Below are positions 9,507 through 19,668 of a DNA stretch of 64,000 bases, one piece after another (the first letter of the stretch is position 1; every line of letters begins with the position of its first letter). Source of the stretch: Cubamyces lactineus (lineage: Eukaryota; Basidiomycota; Agaricomycetes; Polyporales; Polyporaceae); assembly GCA_022376465.1 (NCBI GenBank), contig JACDTU010000008.1, positions 1,605,683 through 1,669,682 of the forward strand, read 5' to 3'. Both the position numbers and the translations under genes were made by a program. Under the pieces are notes generated by a model. That model was given only the letters and a program-made list of their open reading frames with translations, did not search any database and had not been told where the DNA came from.

Positions 9507-11795
9507 ATGTCCGAGTCGAACGACAACGATCGTGCAAATATCTCTCAGGATCTGCCCAAGATCCTCTCCGGAGAATTCCCCGAGTACATCGTGACACACC
9601 CAGGTCATAGTCAGTACAGCAAAGCGGGTGGTGGCGTCTCAGCATGTGGCGTCGCTGCTCTCAACTGCACCAGAATTGTGCTTGGGCTCCATGCAGCCGG
9701 GATAGACAGTGCCCAGCTCGTGCAAGAGCTTACGGAGCGTCGCTTTCTCGATGTACGTATACAAGTCCAGACCTATCGGCATATCATAACTCATCTCACA
9801 TTGATCTTTCACTCAGGATATCCTCAGGCCCTGCCTGTCGTGGTCAATTTCGTCCCATCTGGCGGTCGATGAGATACACAAGGCTCCCGCCTTCGACCAC
9901 TCATTGAAACGAGTTTCTTCCAATTTCGGTCAGGCAAGCTACGGCTTCTTGAAACGCCTTCTCGAGCAAGTGCTTGCCTAACTAGAACCACATGTCCCCT
10001 TTCACTGACGACCAACTTGTCTACTGCAGCAGGACCGCAGAAGTCATGCAGAAGCGGAAGACCTCGGCTTGTGTCATCATCACTCGCCCTCCGGAGATCA
10101 TCGCGTGTTTCAGCATCGCAGACGCGCCCACTCCCCTCTTCGTCATATTCGATTCTCACCCGCGGCCCAACAAGCACCCCGACGGTGCCGCCTTCATTTT
10201 CTATCATTCGTCGACGTCGGTCGCGCGCTACTTGGCTGAGCTGCTGAAGTACGACGAGGGCCTCCTCCGCGAGCAGGGCCTTCAGTGGCAAGCTCAACTC
10301 CTCACTCAGTGCTCGGGCGACATCTTTGTAGCTTCCGATGCCGTATCGAGCGACAAGAAGTGGGCCGAGGTTGCGCTCGACGCTAGCTTGCAGGTCGTTT
10401 CGCTGCGCGCGCAAGTGCGCGAGCGGGAAACACAAACGCAAGAGTTGACGGATGAGAAGCGGCGAATGCACGCCGAGATCACCTCACTTGAGCACGACCT
10501 CCTCCGCATTGATAGCCTCCTACAGCGGGAGCGGTCGAAAGTGGAACACTACAAACAGCAAATAGCCACCCTTCGCGATATGTCGCAGCTTGCATCACAG
10601 GGCGAAGCACCGAAGCCGATGCCGTACACAGGATACAGCTTCTGGCGTCCATGGCAATCTGCAGGGCGCACGTACAACGCATTCGCTCCACTGGGACAGC
10701 ACATCCCGCCCTCTCCACCTCCGCCACCGAAACCTGAGCCCAAGCCTGTTCCTGAGCCAACTTCTGACGTCGATCTAGTCGCCCTCGAACTCCAGCTGGC
10801 GTTCAACGAGGAGAACGAGCAGCTCGAGGCCCAGATGCAGGAGCTCCAGCGAATCCAGCCCAAGTTCTTCGACTGCAAGATCTGCTTCGAGCAACACCAG
10901 GAGGACGACGTCGCGATTGTGCACCCTTGCGAGCATGCCTACTGTCGGAAGTGCATATTGAACTATGCGGCGTCGAAGATTGAGGAACATCGATACCCCA
11001 TCCTATGTCCTATGTGCACTGCGGATCCACAGGGAAACGCTCCGGGAGGTACGTACATCCAGCAGTGCACCGATAATTGAGCTGACGACGTGTTATTCTA
11101 GAGATCGATGACGAGGCGATCAGGCAGCTCGGCCTCACGGAGGAGCAGTACGTGGTATTCGTAGAGATGCAGATGCTTAGGTATTCCATCCTCATGCACT
11201 GTCGCAAGTAAGTCGCGCCTCCTCTCAGTACCGTTGACTATGCTTAATGCGTACCAGATGCACCCAATCTGTCTTCGTGGACAAGGAGGAGTATCAGACC
11301 ACCAACATCATCCACTGCCCCTTGGCGGGCTGTGGATACATTTGGTGTAAGCAGTGCTCGCAGGCCGTCGACCCCAGCGTGGGAGAGCACTCCTGCGACG
11401 GCACTAAAGAGCTCGACCACATCATGAAGCAGCACGGCTGGAAACATTGTCCTGGTACGTACGCGTATGCATGTTGATGAACCTCGTGTCACTGAAGGGT
11501 TGTCCAGGCTGTCAGACGCCGGCGGAGAAGATTGCGGGCTGCAACCACATGACGGTGAGCGAACTGCCCCGGTTGCAACCAGTAGAGTACTGACCACGCC
11601 CGCGTACTCTCAGTGTAGGGCACCCGGATGCAACACGTCAGTCGCATTCTCGCAAACCAACTTGGCGTCATCTGACTTGCATACTTACACAGTCACTTCT
11701 GCTACCTATGCGGAGAGCTCATCGTGCGATCAGCCCTGGGCAGCGAGATCAACAATGCGAAGCAGAACCACTACACAAGGTGTAGGTTGTTCTAG
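9507..11795 (+). CDS. RBR-type E3 ubiquitin ligase with fused N-terminal papain-like candidate domain
   Basis: Eight exons: 9507-9752, 9817-9965, 10030-11048, 11102-11207, 11258-11454, 11508-11554, 11614-11636, 11693-11795. The second intron joins in frame only if a GC donor (GCAAGT at 9966) is used. The N-terminal part has 'GGGVSACGVAALNCTRIVL' (a Cys at a helix start) and later 'FVIFDSHPRPNKHPDGAAF', a possible Cys/His pair. A coiled coil follows ('RAQVRERETQTQELTDEKRR'), then a Pro-rich linker. RING1 starts at 'CKICFEQHQEDDV' and ends 'CPMC'. IBR spans 'CRKCTQSVFVDKEEY' to 'CDGTKELDH'. RING2 is 'HCPGCQTPAEKIAGCNHMTC', whose last Cys is the predicted ubiquitin acceptor. The ligase role is well supported. 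Protease or deubiquitinase activity of the N-terminus is only inferred. Its last exon is partly duplicated downstream. Confidence 0.85.
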
Positions 11796-12105
11796 GTGCC
11801 GGCTAGACGAGCCAGGTTATATGCGCTCACGGTCTTGCGTCGATTTCTCGTTGTATTAGTACGTATCTTCCTTGAACGACTGGAACGATCATGCACGCAT
11901 AGTAGCATCGCTTGTCGTAAATAGCACGGGATTATGTCTCACAGCCAAGCGACGGAGTTACGGTGTCATGAGAGCGAGCTTGAGCAGTCTTTCCTCTGCC
12001 CTTCATGCGGCCATGTCCAGGTTCGCGACTCTCTAGGTTTGCGACATCGGCCTCGTCAGGGTTGCCCAGATGAATCAATATCGGTGCGAGACACATATCC
12101 GCAAT
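11611..12105. repeat. Tandem duplication, first copy (intact RBR end plus degenerate eRF3 end)
   Basis: This segment resembles 12185-12660 at an offset of about 570-590 bases. Its left part is the real last intron and exon of the RBR gene. Its right part, about 11940-12105, matches the spacer and last coding exon of the eRF3 gene (for example 'gttcgcgact' at 12021 against 12608) but is degenerate and no longer encodes the eRF3 end. The alignment is by eye with several small indels. Confidence 0.6.
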
Positions 12106-12184
12106 GCAGCCCTCCCAACAACGCCAGGAAGTTCTCTTAAAGGGTTACTGGCACGCACTACTCACTAGTCACTAGGATTGTTTG

Positions 12185-12370
12185 AAGGCGGGGCGTCACT
12201 CGTCAGTCGCATACTGATTCACCTGGCTCGCTATCATCGTATGACTGACAAACACAAACAGCCACTTCTGCTACGTACAGCATGCGCACAGCTCACTGTG
12301 CGATTTGCCCTGCACAACGAGATCCAAAGTGCGAAGCAGGAGAACTACGTGACCTGCAAGTTGCATTGAG
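12185..12370 (+). pseudogene. Degenerate copy of the RBR last intron and exon
   Basis: The stretch resembles 11615-11800. The intron donor word 'cgtcagtcgcat' recurs at about 12200, and the exon start 'ccacttctgctac' at 12262 matches 'tcacttctgctac' at 11693. The copy continues with recognisable remnants of the codons after it (gcgatt, aacgagatc, gcgaagcag). Substitutions have destroyed the zinc-ligand pattern and the stop position. It is the right-hand product of the local tandem duplication and no longer has an upstream gene body. Confidence 0.6.
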
Positions 12371-12589
12371 TATCGGTAGGACAATTCGTGTTGTACGAGC
12401 ACACGGTCCTGCGCCAGGTTTTGGTGTGCACCATACGGGCGCGTATCTCTCTTGGAACGGCTGGGACCAACGTGGATGCGTATCGATTGTTGCGGAAGGC
12501 TACATAAGCATTGGAGGATGTTGTTTTACAGCCGAGCGATATCATTACAGCGTCGTGAGAGCGACTTCTAGCAGCTTTTCTCCTCCTCC

Positions 12590-14638
12590 TCAAGCGGACA
12601 CGTTCATGTTCGCGACTCCCTCTGCGGCCTCATCCATCGGGTTGCCTTCGATGAGCTTCGTGACCTACAAACGCCCCATGAGCTATATCAGCATGCGTGC
12701 CCGGCAGAGTTCTGCAGTGCAGCTTACCTTGCCAATGGCGATTGTCTTGCCCTCGTCTCGGAGCGTGAAGCGGCCGAGCTGCGGGTAGTCGACGAAGCGC
12801 TCGATGCAGATCGGCTCGGCGGTCTCGATAAGGGCAACGATCTTCATCCCCCTCTTCGCAAATTGTGGGGGCTTGCGCGACTTGCGGCCAGTCGTCTTGT
12901 CGAAGTAGTGGAGAAGCGCCTGGAAACACGACGATCAGACGTGTTTGGATGCGAAGAGGTAGAAGGAGGGACTTACAGAGAGTGTGACTTCCTCTGCGAG
13001 GGTATGGCAGTGCATGACAGCGGAGTAGCCAGCGCAGATGATGTTCTTGGATTCAAGAATGGCAAGCTGCGCCTCGAATTGGCGCACCGCGTGTACGGGA
13101 TGCGTGGGGCTGGTGAGAACGAAGCCGGGGCTGATATCTTCGTCATCGACACCACGCAGACGAATGCGGACGTTGTCGCCGCAGAGGGCGGTGTCAACCT
13201 CGTCCTCCATCTCGTTGTAAATCGCCGAGACTTCAACCAGATTCTTGTTCGGCATGAGCAACAACGTGTCGCCCTTGCGCATGTGTCCGGACTCGACCTT
13301 GCCGACGATGATCGTACCCATATCCTTGTACTTCTCGGAGATGGGCATCATGAGCGGCGCCGTGATCTTACGGTCCACCATCGGCATCTTATCCAGGTGC
13401 TCAAGCAAGGAGGGACCACTAGTACCTAGTTAGTGCACAATGGGAGCGTTGTACGGGTGCATGCACTTACTCCCACCAGGGGCACACTTCCTTCTTGAGC
13501 CGGTCCTTGAGGTTGGCACCAGTGTACGCTGATACGGGGATGAAGGTGAGGTCGTTCTTGACGTTGAACCCGGCTGCCTTGATGAACGGTGTGAGCTTGT
13601 CCTTGATCTCGTCGTACCGCTCTTTGGACCACGCGACGGTAGGTTCGTCCATCTTGTTGACCACCACGATGAGCTTTTGTACGCCGGCCGTCTTGACAAG
13701 CATGATATGCTCGCGGGTCTGACCACCTTTCTCGAAACCTGTCTCGAATTCACCTTTCCGCGCAGAGATCACGAGAACAGCGACATCAGCTTGCGCCGCG
13801 CCGGATATCATGGAGGGGACGAAGGTCTTGTGGCCAGGCGCATCGAGGATGGTATACCGCCGGGAATCAGTCTCGAAGTACGCACGGCCGACCTCGACGG
13901 TCTTGCCCTTAGCGCGTTCTTGTGGGGTGGAATCCAATGCCCAAGAGAGGTACCACGAGTCACGACCGGCTTCTTTGGCTTCGCGCTCGTATTTTTCCAT
14001 CGTACGCTTGTCAACCATTCCGCATAGGTAGAGGAGGTTTCCTCCCATCGTACTCTTGCCGGCATCGACATGACCGATGAAGACGATGTTCAGATGCTCC
14101 TTGGCTAATCGTCAATGATATACGGTTAGTGAAGTAGAGACGTTGATGGCTATCCGTGATACGCACTATGGCCATAAAGATCCTTGAGGACTTCTTCATC
14201 CGCGACGCTCTTGACCTCGTTTGCTACTGCAGCGGTGTCTGTCTTGGCGCGCTCGAGGGTGAGTGTCTTAGATGAGGCTGAGTGTGAGGGGGTAACGGTC
14301 GCTTTGGCAGGTGCCTTGGCTTCTGAAGCAGACGGTTTTGAAGCAGCAGACGTGGGTGCCGCAGATTGAGTGTTCGCGGGGGCAGCAGGAGCAGGTTTCG
14401 ATCCACCGATGTTGAGCGAGATAGTAGGCGGTGGTGAGGGCGCGCGGTCGGTGGGGGGTGTAGGCCTGGAGCCACCAATGTTGAGGGAGATAGTCGGGGC
14501 AGGAGCAGGAGCTTCTGTCTGAGGCGGCCGTTCAATTGGCTGGAGGGGAGGCTGAGCTGCTTGCGGGGGCTGCTGCTGAGGCACCCGGAAGGCCTGGCCA
14601 GGGACGAAGCTGAAGGCGTTTGCGTTGAGCTTGCTCAT
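12590..14638 (-). CDS. SUP35: Eukaryotic peptide chain release factor eRF3 (SUP35)
   Basis: Five coding exons (14638-14167, 14104-13471, 13418-12977, 12919-12728, 12664-12590) join in frame to about 635 residues. The GTPase motifs are present: G1 'GHVDAGKST', G3 'DAPGHKTF', G4 'NKMD' and G5-like 'FIPVSAYTGANL'. The elongation-factor domains 2 and 3 follow ('GKVESGHMRKGDTLLL', 'FTLRDEGKTIAIGK'). The N-terminal extension of about 160 residues is Pro/Ala-rich rather than the Gln/Asn-rich prion domain of yeast. It begins with a PAM2-like poly(A)-binding-protein site ('LNANAFSFVP', residues 4-13) and has two copies of 'TISLNIGGS'. eRF3 works with eRF1 in stop-codon termination and couples it to mRNA decay. 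It diverges from SLA1. Confidence 0.97.
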
Positions 14639-15322
14639 GGCTACAAGATGTATACAACAAGAGACGATATCGGACAGATCAGAAGGAGAGTCAAAGGATG
14701 TCGCCCTAAGACGAGGAGGACGGGATGGTCGTGGACGGAGGCAAGGCCGAGAGGAACGCCTGTGGCCTGAACACAGGATCCACCACCCTCACTCAAGTTT
14801 TCTATCGCTTACCATTTCCGGCCCGATCACCCAAGCCGACTCGACTCTCGCCTCCGCTCTTCCAGCGCCGTTGTAGTCTTCATGACTACCACAAAATCAT
14901 CGGAACAGGTCCACGCAGCAGCCTGTGTGCCCTATCTCCTTCAATTTGTCTTCTATTCTGTGGTCGGCCATCCGTGGAAGATCCAGATATCTACATGGGC
15001 GCTTGCGTGCAATCAATTAAATGGTTCTCTGTTGTCGCCTTGGGTTTGTCTGGCGAAGCCTGTATCGTTGTACATGCAAGTTCGACGGCTCCCTGATCCT
15101 CGGGGGTGCAGATACTTCGTGCCTGAGCATAGCTCGTGTTCGTGTTCATGAAGAAGCTGGAGGAACCAAATGGACATATGGGGAGGGCTAACAGTGCAGG
15201 CGCCCATATGCCATCATAGGCGTCGAGTCGCGGCGGGGTCGACACACACTGACCCCGAACCCAACTCAGACTCTACAACCCTCAGCAGCCGCGCCCCCTC
15301 CGTCTCCCGCCTGCCACTTTCT
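14639..15322. promoter_or_regulatory. Divergent promoter region between eRF3 and SLA1
   Basis: About 680 bases between divergent start codons. It contains only short open frames without family similarity. It must carry the promoters and 5' leaders of both genes. I see no clear TATA box. Confidence 0.35.
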
Positions 15323-18300
15323 ATGGCTGCAGAGCAAGAAACATATCTTGCTGTTCTAAGGGCCTCCTATGACTACGACCCACAGCCAGATGCCGAAGAT
15401 GAGATAGCCATCAAGGAGAACCAGTTGCTCTTTCTGCTAGAGCGCACCGACGAGGAGTGCGATTGATTTCCTACCTCCACGTCACCCATATCACTGACTG
15501 CACCACAAGCTGGTGGAAGGTAAAGGTTAAGGCTGATGAAGAGGGCCCTACTGGTCTCGTACCAGCTGCCTACGTAGAGCCGGTCTGTAACCCCGCATCC
15601 TGCAGCCGGTGCGCTCCGCTCACATCGTGACCCTCCAGGCCGAGCCCATTCAGGTCGTGAAAGTGCTTTACGACTACGATGCTACGCAGCCAACCGAGCT
15701 CACTGTCAAAGAAGAGGAAGTACTCCATGTGTACGATAAGGACGAGGACTGGCTGCTCGTCGCCAGTCAATCGGAGGAGGGAAGGGTCGGGTATATACCT
15801 GGGAACTACGTTGAAGAGGTGGGCATTCCTTTCATATGGCCAAGTAGGTCACGCTCAACCCCTCTCAGTTCAGCGGCGAAGTAGAAGAGGCCGCATCAAC
15901 ACCCGCTGCGGCGACCTCCTTATCGTCAATAGTCGTTCCGGACTCGGTGTGTACACATTTGACCTATAATCGCTGCTGCATACCGAGTTCCATCGCCTCA
16001 GCCTCCCAAGCCCGCTCGCCCCATCAGCACATATGTCGACCCTGCGGACAGAGTGGCCGCGACTGCTAACAAGGCACAAGCAGACTCTATACAAACCTGG
16101 GCCATCTCCGAAGTGGATGCCAAAGGAAAGAAGAAGAAGGGCACCCTGGGTATAGGAAACGGCGCGATGTTCTTTGCCAGCGAGTCTGATAAGGTGCGTG
16201 GGGTTTCGTTAACCTTCATGATTCTCCACTATTGTTCCTATCGCTGAGGTCGCATGATCCATCACCCATCACTGCTCTGTAGAATCCTGTGCGGAAGTGG
16301 CAGACGTCGGACATACACTCCGTGAAGCTCGAGAAGTCCAAGCATGTCCACATCGAGGTGGGCGGCCCAGAGCCTGCCAACCTGCACTTCCATGCCGGCG
16401 GAAAGGAAACCGCTGAAGCCATCATGGCCAAACTCGAGTCCTCTCGTGCTCTTGCGGGAGAGGCCAACGGGCACGCGCCCGCAGCCGCCTCCCCACCTCG
16501 TGCAAGCCCCCCTGCAGCAGAGCCTATTGAACGGCCGCGCAGCAGTGCGCAGAAGTCTGTGCACTTTGCTCCTGATGAACCAGAGGAGATACCACCTTCA
16601 CAGACGTATGAAGAAGAAGAAGCAGAAGAAGAGGAAGAAGTCCACGCACATCAGGCACCCTACGATGAGGGCGAGACCGCGGTCGTGTTGTATGACTTCA
16701 ACGCAGATGGCGAAGACGAGTTGACGGTGCACGAGGGCGAGACCCTCGTCGTCTTGGAGAAGGACAGTGAGGAGTGGTGGAAGTGCCGGAATGCTTCCGG
16801 CGTGGAAGGTGTTGTTCCCGCCAGCTACGTCGAGGTAAGTCCAACCTGCAGTGCAATGTGTTCCCCTCTCTAATCAGATATGTCAGCTTGTGGGTGGCGG
16901 TGCGCCTGCCTCCAATGTTGGACAGGACGCGGCTGCTGCCGCCGCAGAGCGCGCAGCCAGGGAGGCTGCCGAGCGAGAAGAGGCTGAGCGTCGCGCAGCA
17001 GAAGAGCGCGAGAAGGAGCGCAAGAGGAAAGAGGCGGAACAGAAAGCGAAAGCAGCCGCTGCAGCCGCTGAGGAAGACCGGAAACGGCGCGAGCGTGAGC
17101 GCGAAAAGCAGGAGAAGGCTAGGGCGGCGGCGGCAGAGGAAGCTAAGCGCAAGAAAGAGGCAGACCGGAAGGCCGCCGCTGAAGCGTCCTCGTCCAAGCC
17201 GCGGACCAGCGAATCTCAGGCTCGGTCTTCCAGCGATTCCAGACGTAAGTATCATGCAAGCTAGACTCGTAGGAAATCCAACTCATGATACCACCATTTC
17301 AGGTGGACCTCCTCCGGAAAACCTCCGCACTTGGCACGATCGCACTGGGCAATTCCGCGTCGATGCGGCGTTCCTTGGATACGCGAACGGCAAGCTCAGG
17401 CTCCACAAAGTTAATGGCGTCGTCATCGAGGTCCCGGCCGAGAAGATGTCGCAAGAGGACCTGCGTTACGTTGAGAAGCTCACGAAGCAGAAGGCCTCGG
17501 CTGCGCCTCGCAAGTCTGACGATGACGACAACCAGCCACTAGCTGAACGTAGGAAGTCGCTTCTCCCCAATGCAGCCGCTGCCAAGCCCCAGCAGCAGAA
17601 GAAAGGCCCGACCATCGACTGGTTTGAGTTCTTCCTCAATGCGGGATGCGACATCGACGACTGCACGCGGTATGCCACCAACTTTGAGAGGGACAAGATC
17701 GACGAAGCTATTCTCCCGGACATCACTGAGTCGACCATGCGACAGTTGGGGCTGCGTGAGGGAGACATCATTCGTGTCAAGAAGGCTATTGAACAACGGA
17801 AGCCCAAGTCCGATCCCAAGGACGAACAGATGCGCAAGGACGAGGAGCTCGCGCGGATGCTGCAGGCCGCGGAGGAGAACAGTACGCTCAAGTCAAGGAG
17901 CCCTGCCCCCAACCTGTTCGCGGGCCCGAACGGCGAACTGAAGGCGAACATGCGCCGCGGCCGTCCGAAGACATCCTCCACGCTCCCCACAACCGTTGAC
18001 CTTCAGGCCATCTCAACCGCCTCCGACCAGATTAAACGGGGCAGTTCCCCGATGGTCGCGAGTCCAGAGGGCATCCAGCAATCTAGCTCCAGTCCTGCCC
18101 AATTGCCACCAAAGGCCAGTACGCCCACTCACGGCTTCGACGATGATGCTTGGACGAATCGCCCGAGCTCAACAAAGCCAACCCTACCAGCTCGTGCACC
18201 TTCGGCGCCTCCCGCGGCCCCGCCGCCGCCTCCGCCGCCCGCCGCTCCTGCAGCACCCGCAGCACCTAGTCAACCGGCCCCCGCGGTCACCGTCAGTCCG

Positions 18301-19503
18301 CCACCTGCGCGCGCTGCGTCTGTTGCTTCGAGCGCGCCGTCTCAGCAGCCGCCGCAACAGGGTGCGCCAAACCCTGCGACAGCCACCCAGGACGACATCT
18401 TCGAACAGCTCGCTCGGCTCAGCCAGTTGCGCGTTAACAGCCCTGCGGCGCCGCAGCCGACGGTACCACAGGCTCCTCCAAGGGCGCCGTCCGTGAGCAT
18501 CTCAACGCCGGTGGGATTCCAGTCGGGCATGGGCATGGGCACCTCGCCTGTCCCCATGGGCCAGGCGTTGCAGGCTCAACAAACGGGCTTGCTATCCTCA
18601 GCGTCGCCAGCGAACGGGCCGCGCGGACCGTTCGCTCCGGTCCCTGCGAACCAAGCTCTCCTGCAGCCATTGGTACCGACGACGACTGGGTTCGCCGGGT
18701 TCGTGCCAACGCGTCCTGCTACATCTCCTTCGCCGTTCCAGCCTGCGCCGCAACAGCCGTCGCTACTCCCGCAGCAAACGGGGTTCCCTGGGACATCACC
18801 AGCGCCATCATTGCTCCCACAACAGACCGGTTTCCCTATGCAAGGTTCGCTCATGTCACAGCCGACGGGCATGCCGAGCGGGAACTTTGGCGGTATGGGG
18901 GGTGGTATGCCCTCTTTCCAGCCCAACTCTGGGTTCAACCCCATACAGAGCAGTAAGTCAGTTGCTGTGCGCAGGCAGGCAAGCTCAGCTGATCATGCTT
19001 CCGTAGACCCCACGGGCTTCAATCCTATACAAACCAGTAAGTGCTCTTGCCTCAACCACCGCAAGGGATACGGGTGATATTAACGGTATGGTTCAGACCC
19101 CACTGGTTTCAACCCAGGGTTCGGCCAGTCGCCATTTGGTAGCGGTAGCTATAGTGTGCAGGCGCCACCGCCCCCGCCTCCTGCGCCGTCGCAGCCCGCA
19201 GTCAACACCAACCCTGCGAACATCTTCGCTCAGATGAAGAGCGGGACGTTCGCGAACGATGACTCTGCACCGCAGCCACAAGGTATGACTTTCACCGCAC
19301 CATTTCGAATTAATCGTCTGACTCTCTGTATAGATAGGTACGATGCTCTACGGCCCAGTCGTGAGTATTTTTGCTCTCATATTACGGAAACTCGTACTGA
19401 CTCCACCTCAACAGCTACTCCGCTGACTGCGCAACCAACTGGTTGGGGAGGATTCGGTGGGATAAACGGCTACCAGGGCGGAGGATATGGCTATCAACAT
19501 TGA
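15323..19503 (+). CDS. SLA1: SLA1-like endocytic adaptor (SH3 x3, SHD1, SHD2/SAM, QxTG tail)
   Basis: Multi-exon gene of about 1100 residues. SH3-1 starts 'AVLRASYDYDPQPDAEDE'; its first intron joins to 'WWKVKVKADEEGPTGLVPA'. SH3-2 starts 'VKVLYDYDATQPTELTV' and ends 'GYIPGNYVEE'. A PH-like block follows ('KGTLGIGNGAMFFAS'). SH3-3 is 'VVLYDFNADGEDELTVHEGE'. A charged Ala/Glu/Lys/Arg coiled coil lies near 16920-17200. SHD1 is 'LRTWHDRTGQFRVDAAFLGY', the NPF-binding cargo domain. SHD2 is the SAM-like 'IDWFEFFLNAGCDIDDCTRY'. The Pro-rich tail carries repeated QxTG-type sites ('QQTGFPG', 'QPTGMP', 'DPTGFNP'), which in yeast are Ark1/Prk1 phosphorylation sites. It acts in the actin-coat complex of clathrin endocytosis. 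The last exons are short and their boundaries uncertain. Confidence 0.93.
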
Positions 19504-19668
19504 TCACCACAACGCTTTTAGTATCTTACTACCACTACCACAGCTACATCTTCGTACTTCTTGGTCTCTTCCAGGGCTGGAATTTACTGGAACCATTGCA
19601 TTAATATACCCGAAGATGCCATTATACAACCATGCAGAGTAATAAGATATGGTGTGGATGCGACAAGC

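Noticed and set aside
16883..17197. Minus-strand ORF rich in Ser, Ala and Phe
   Set aside because: It is the shadow of the charged coiled-coil region of SLA1.
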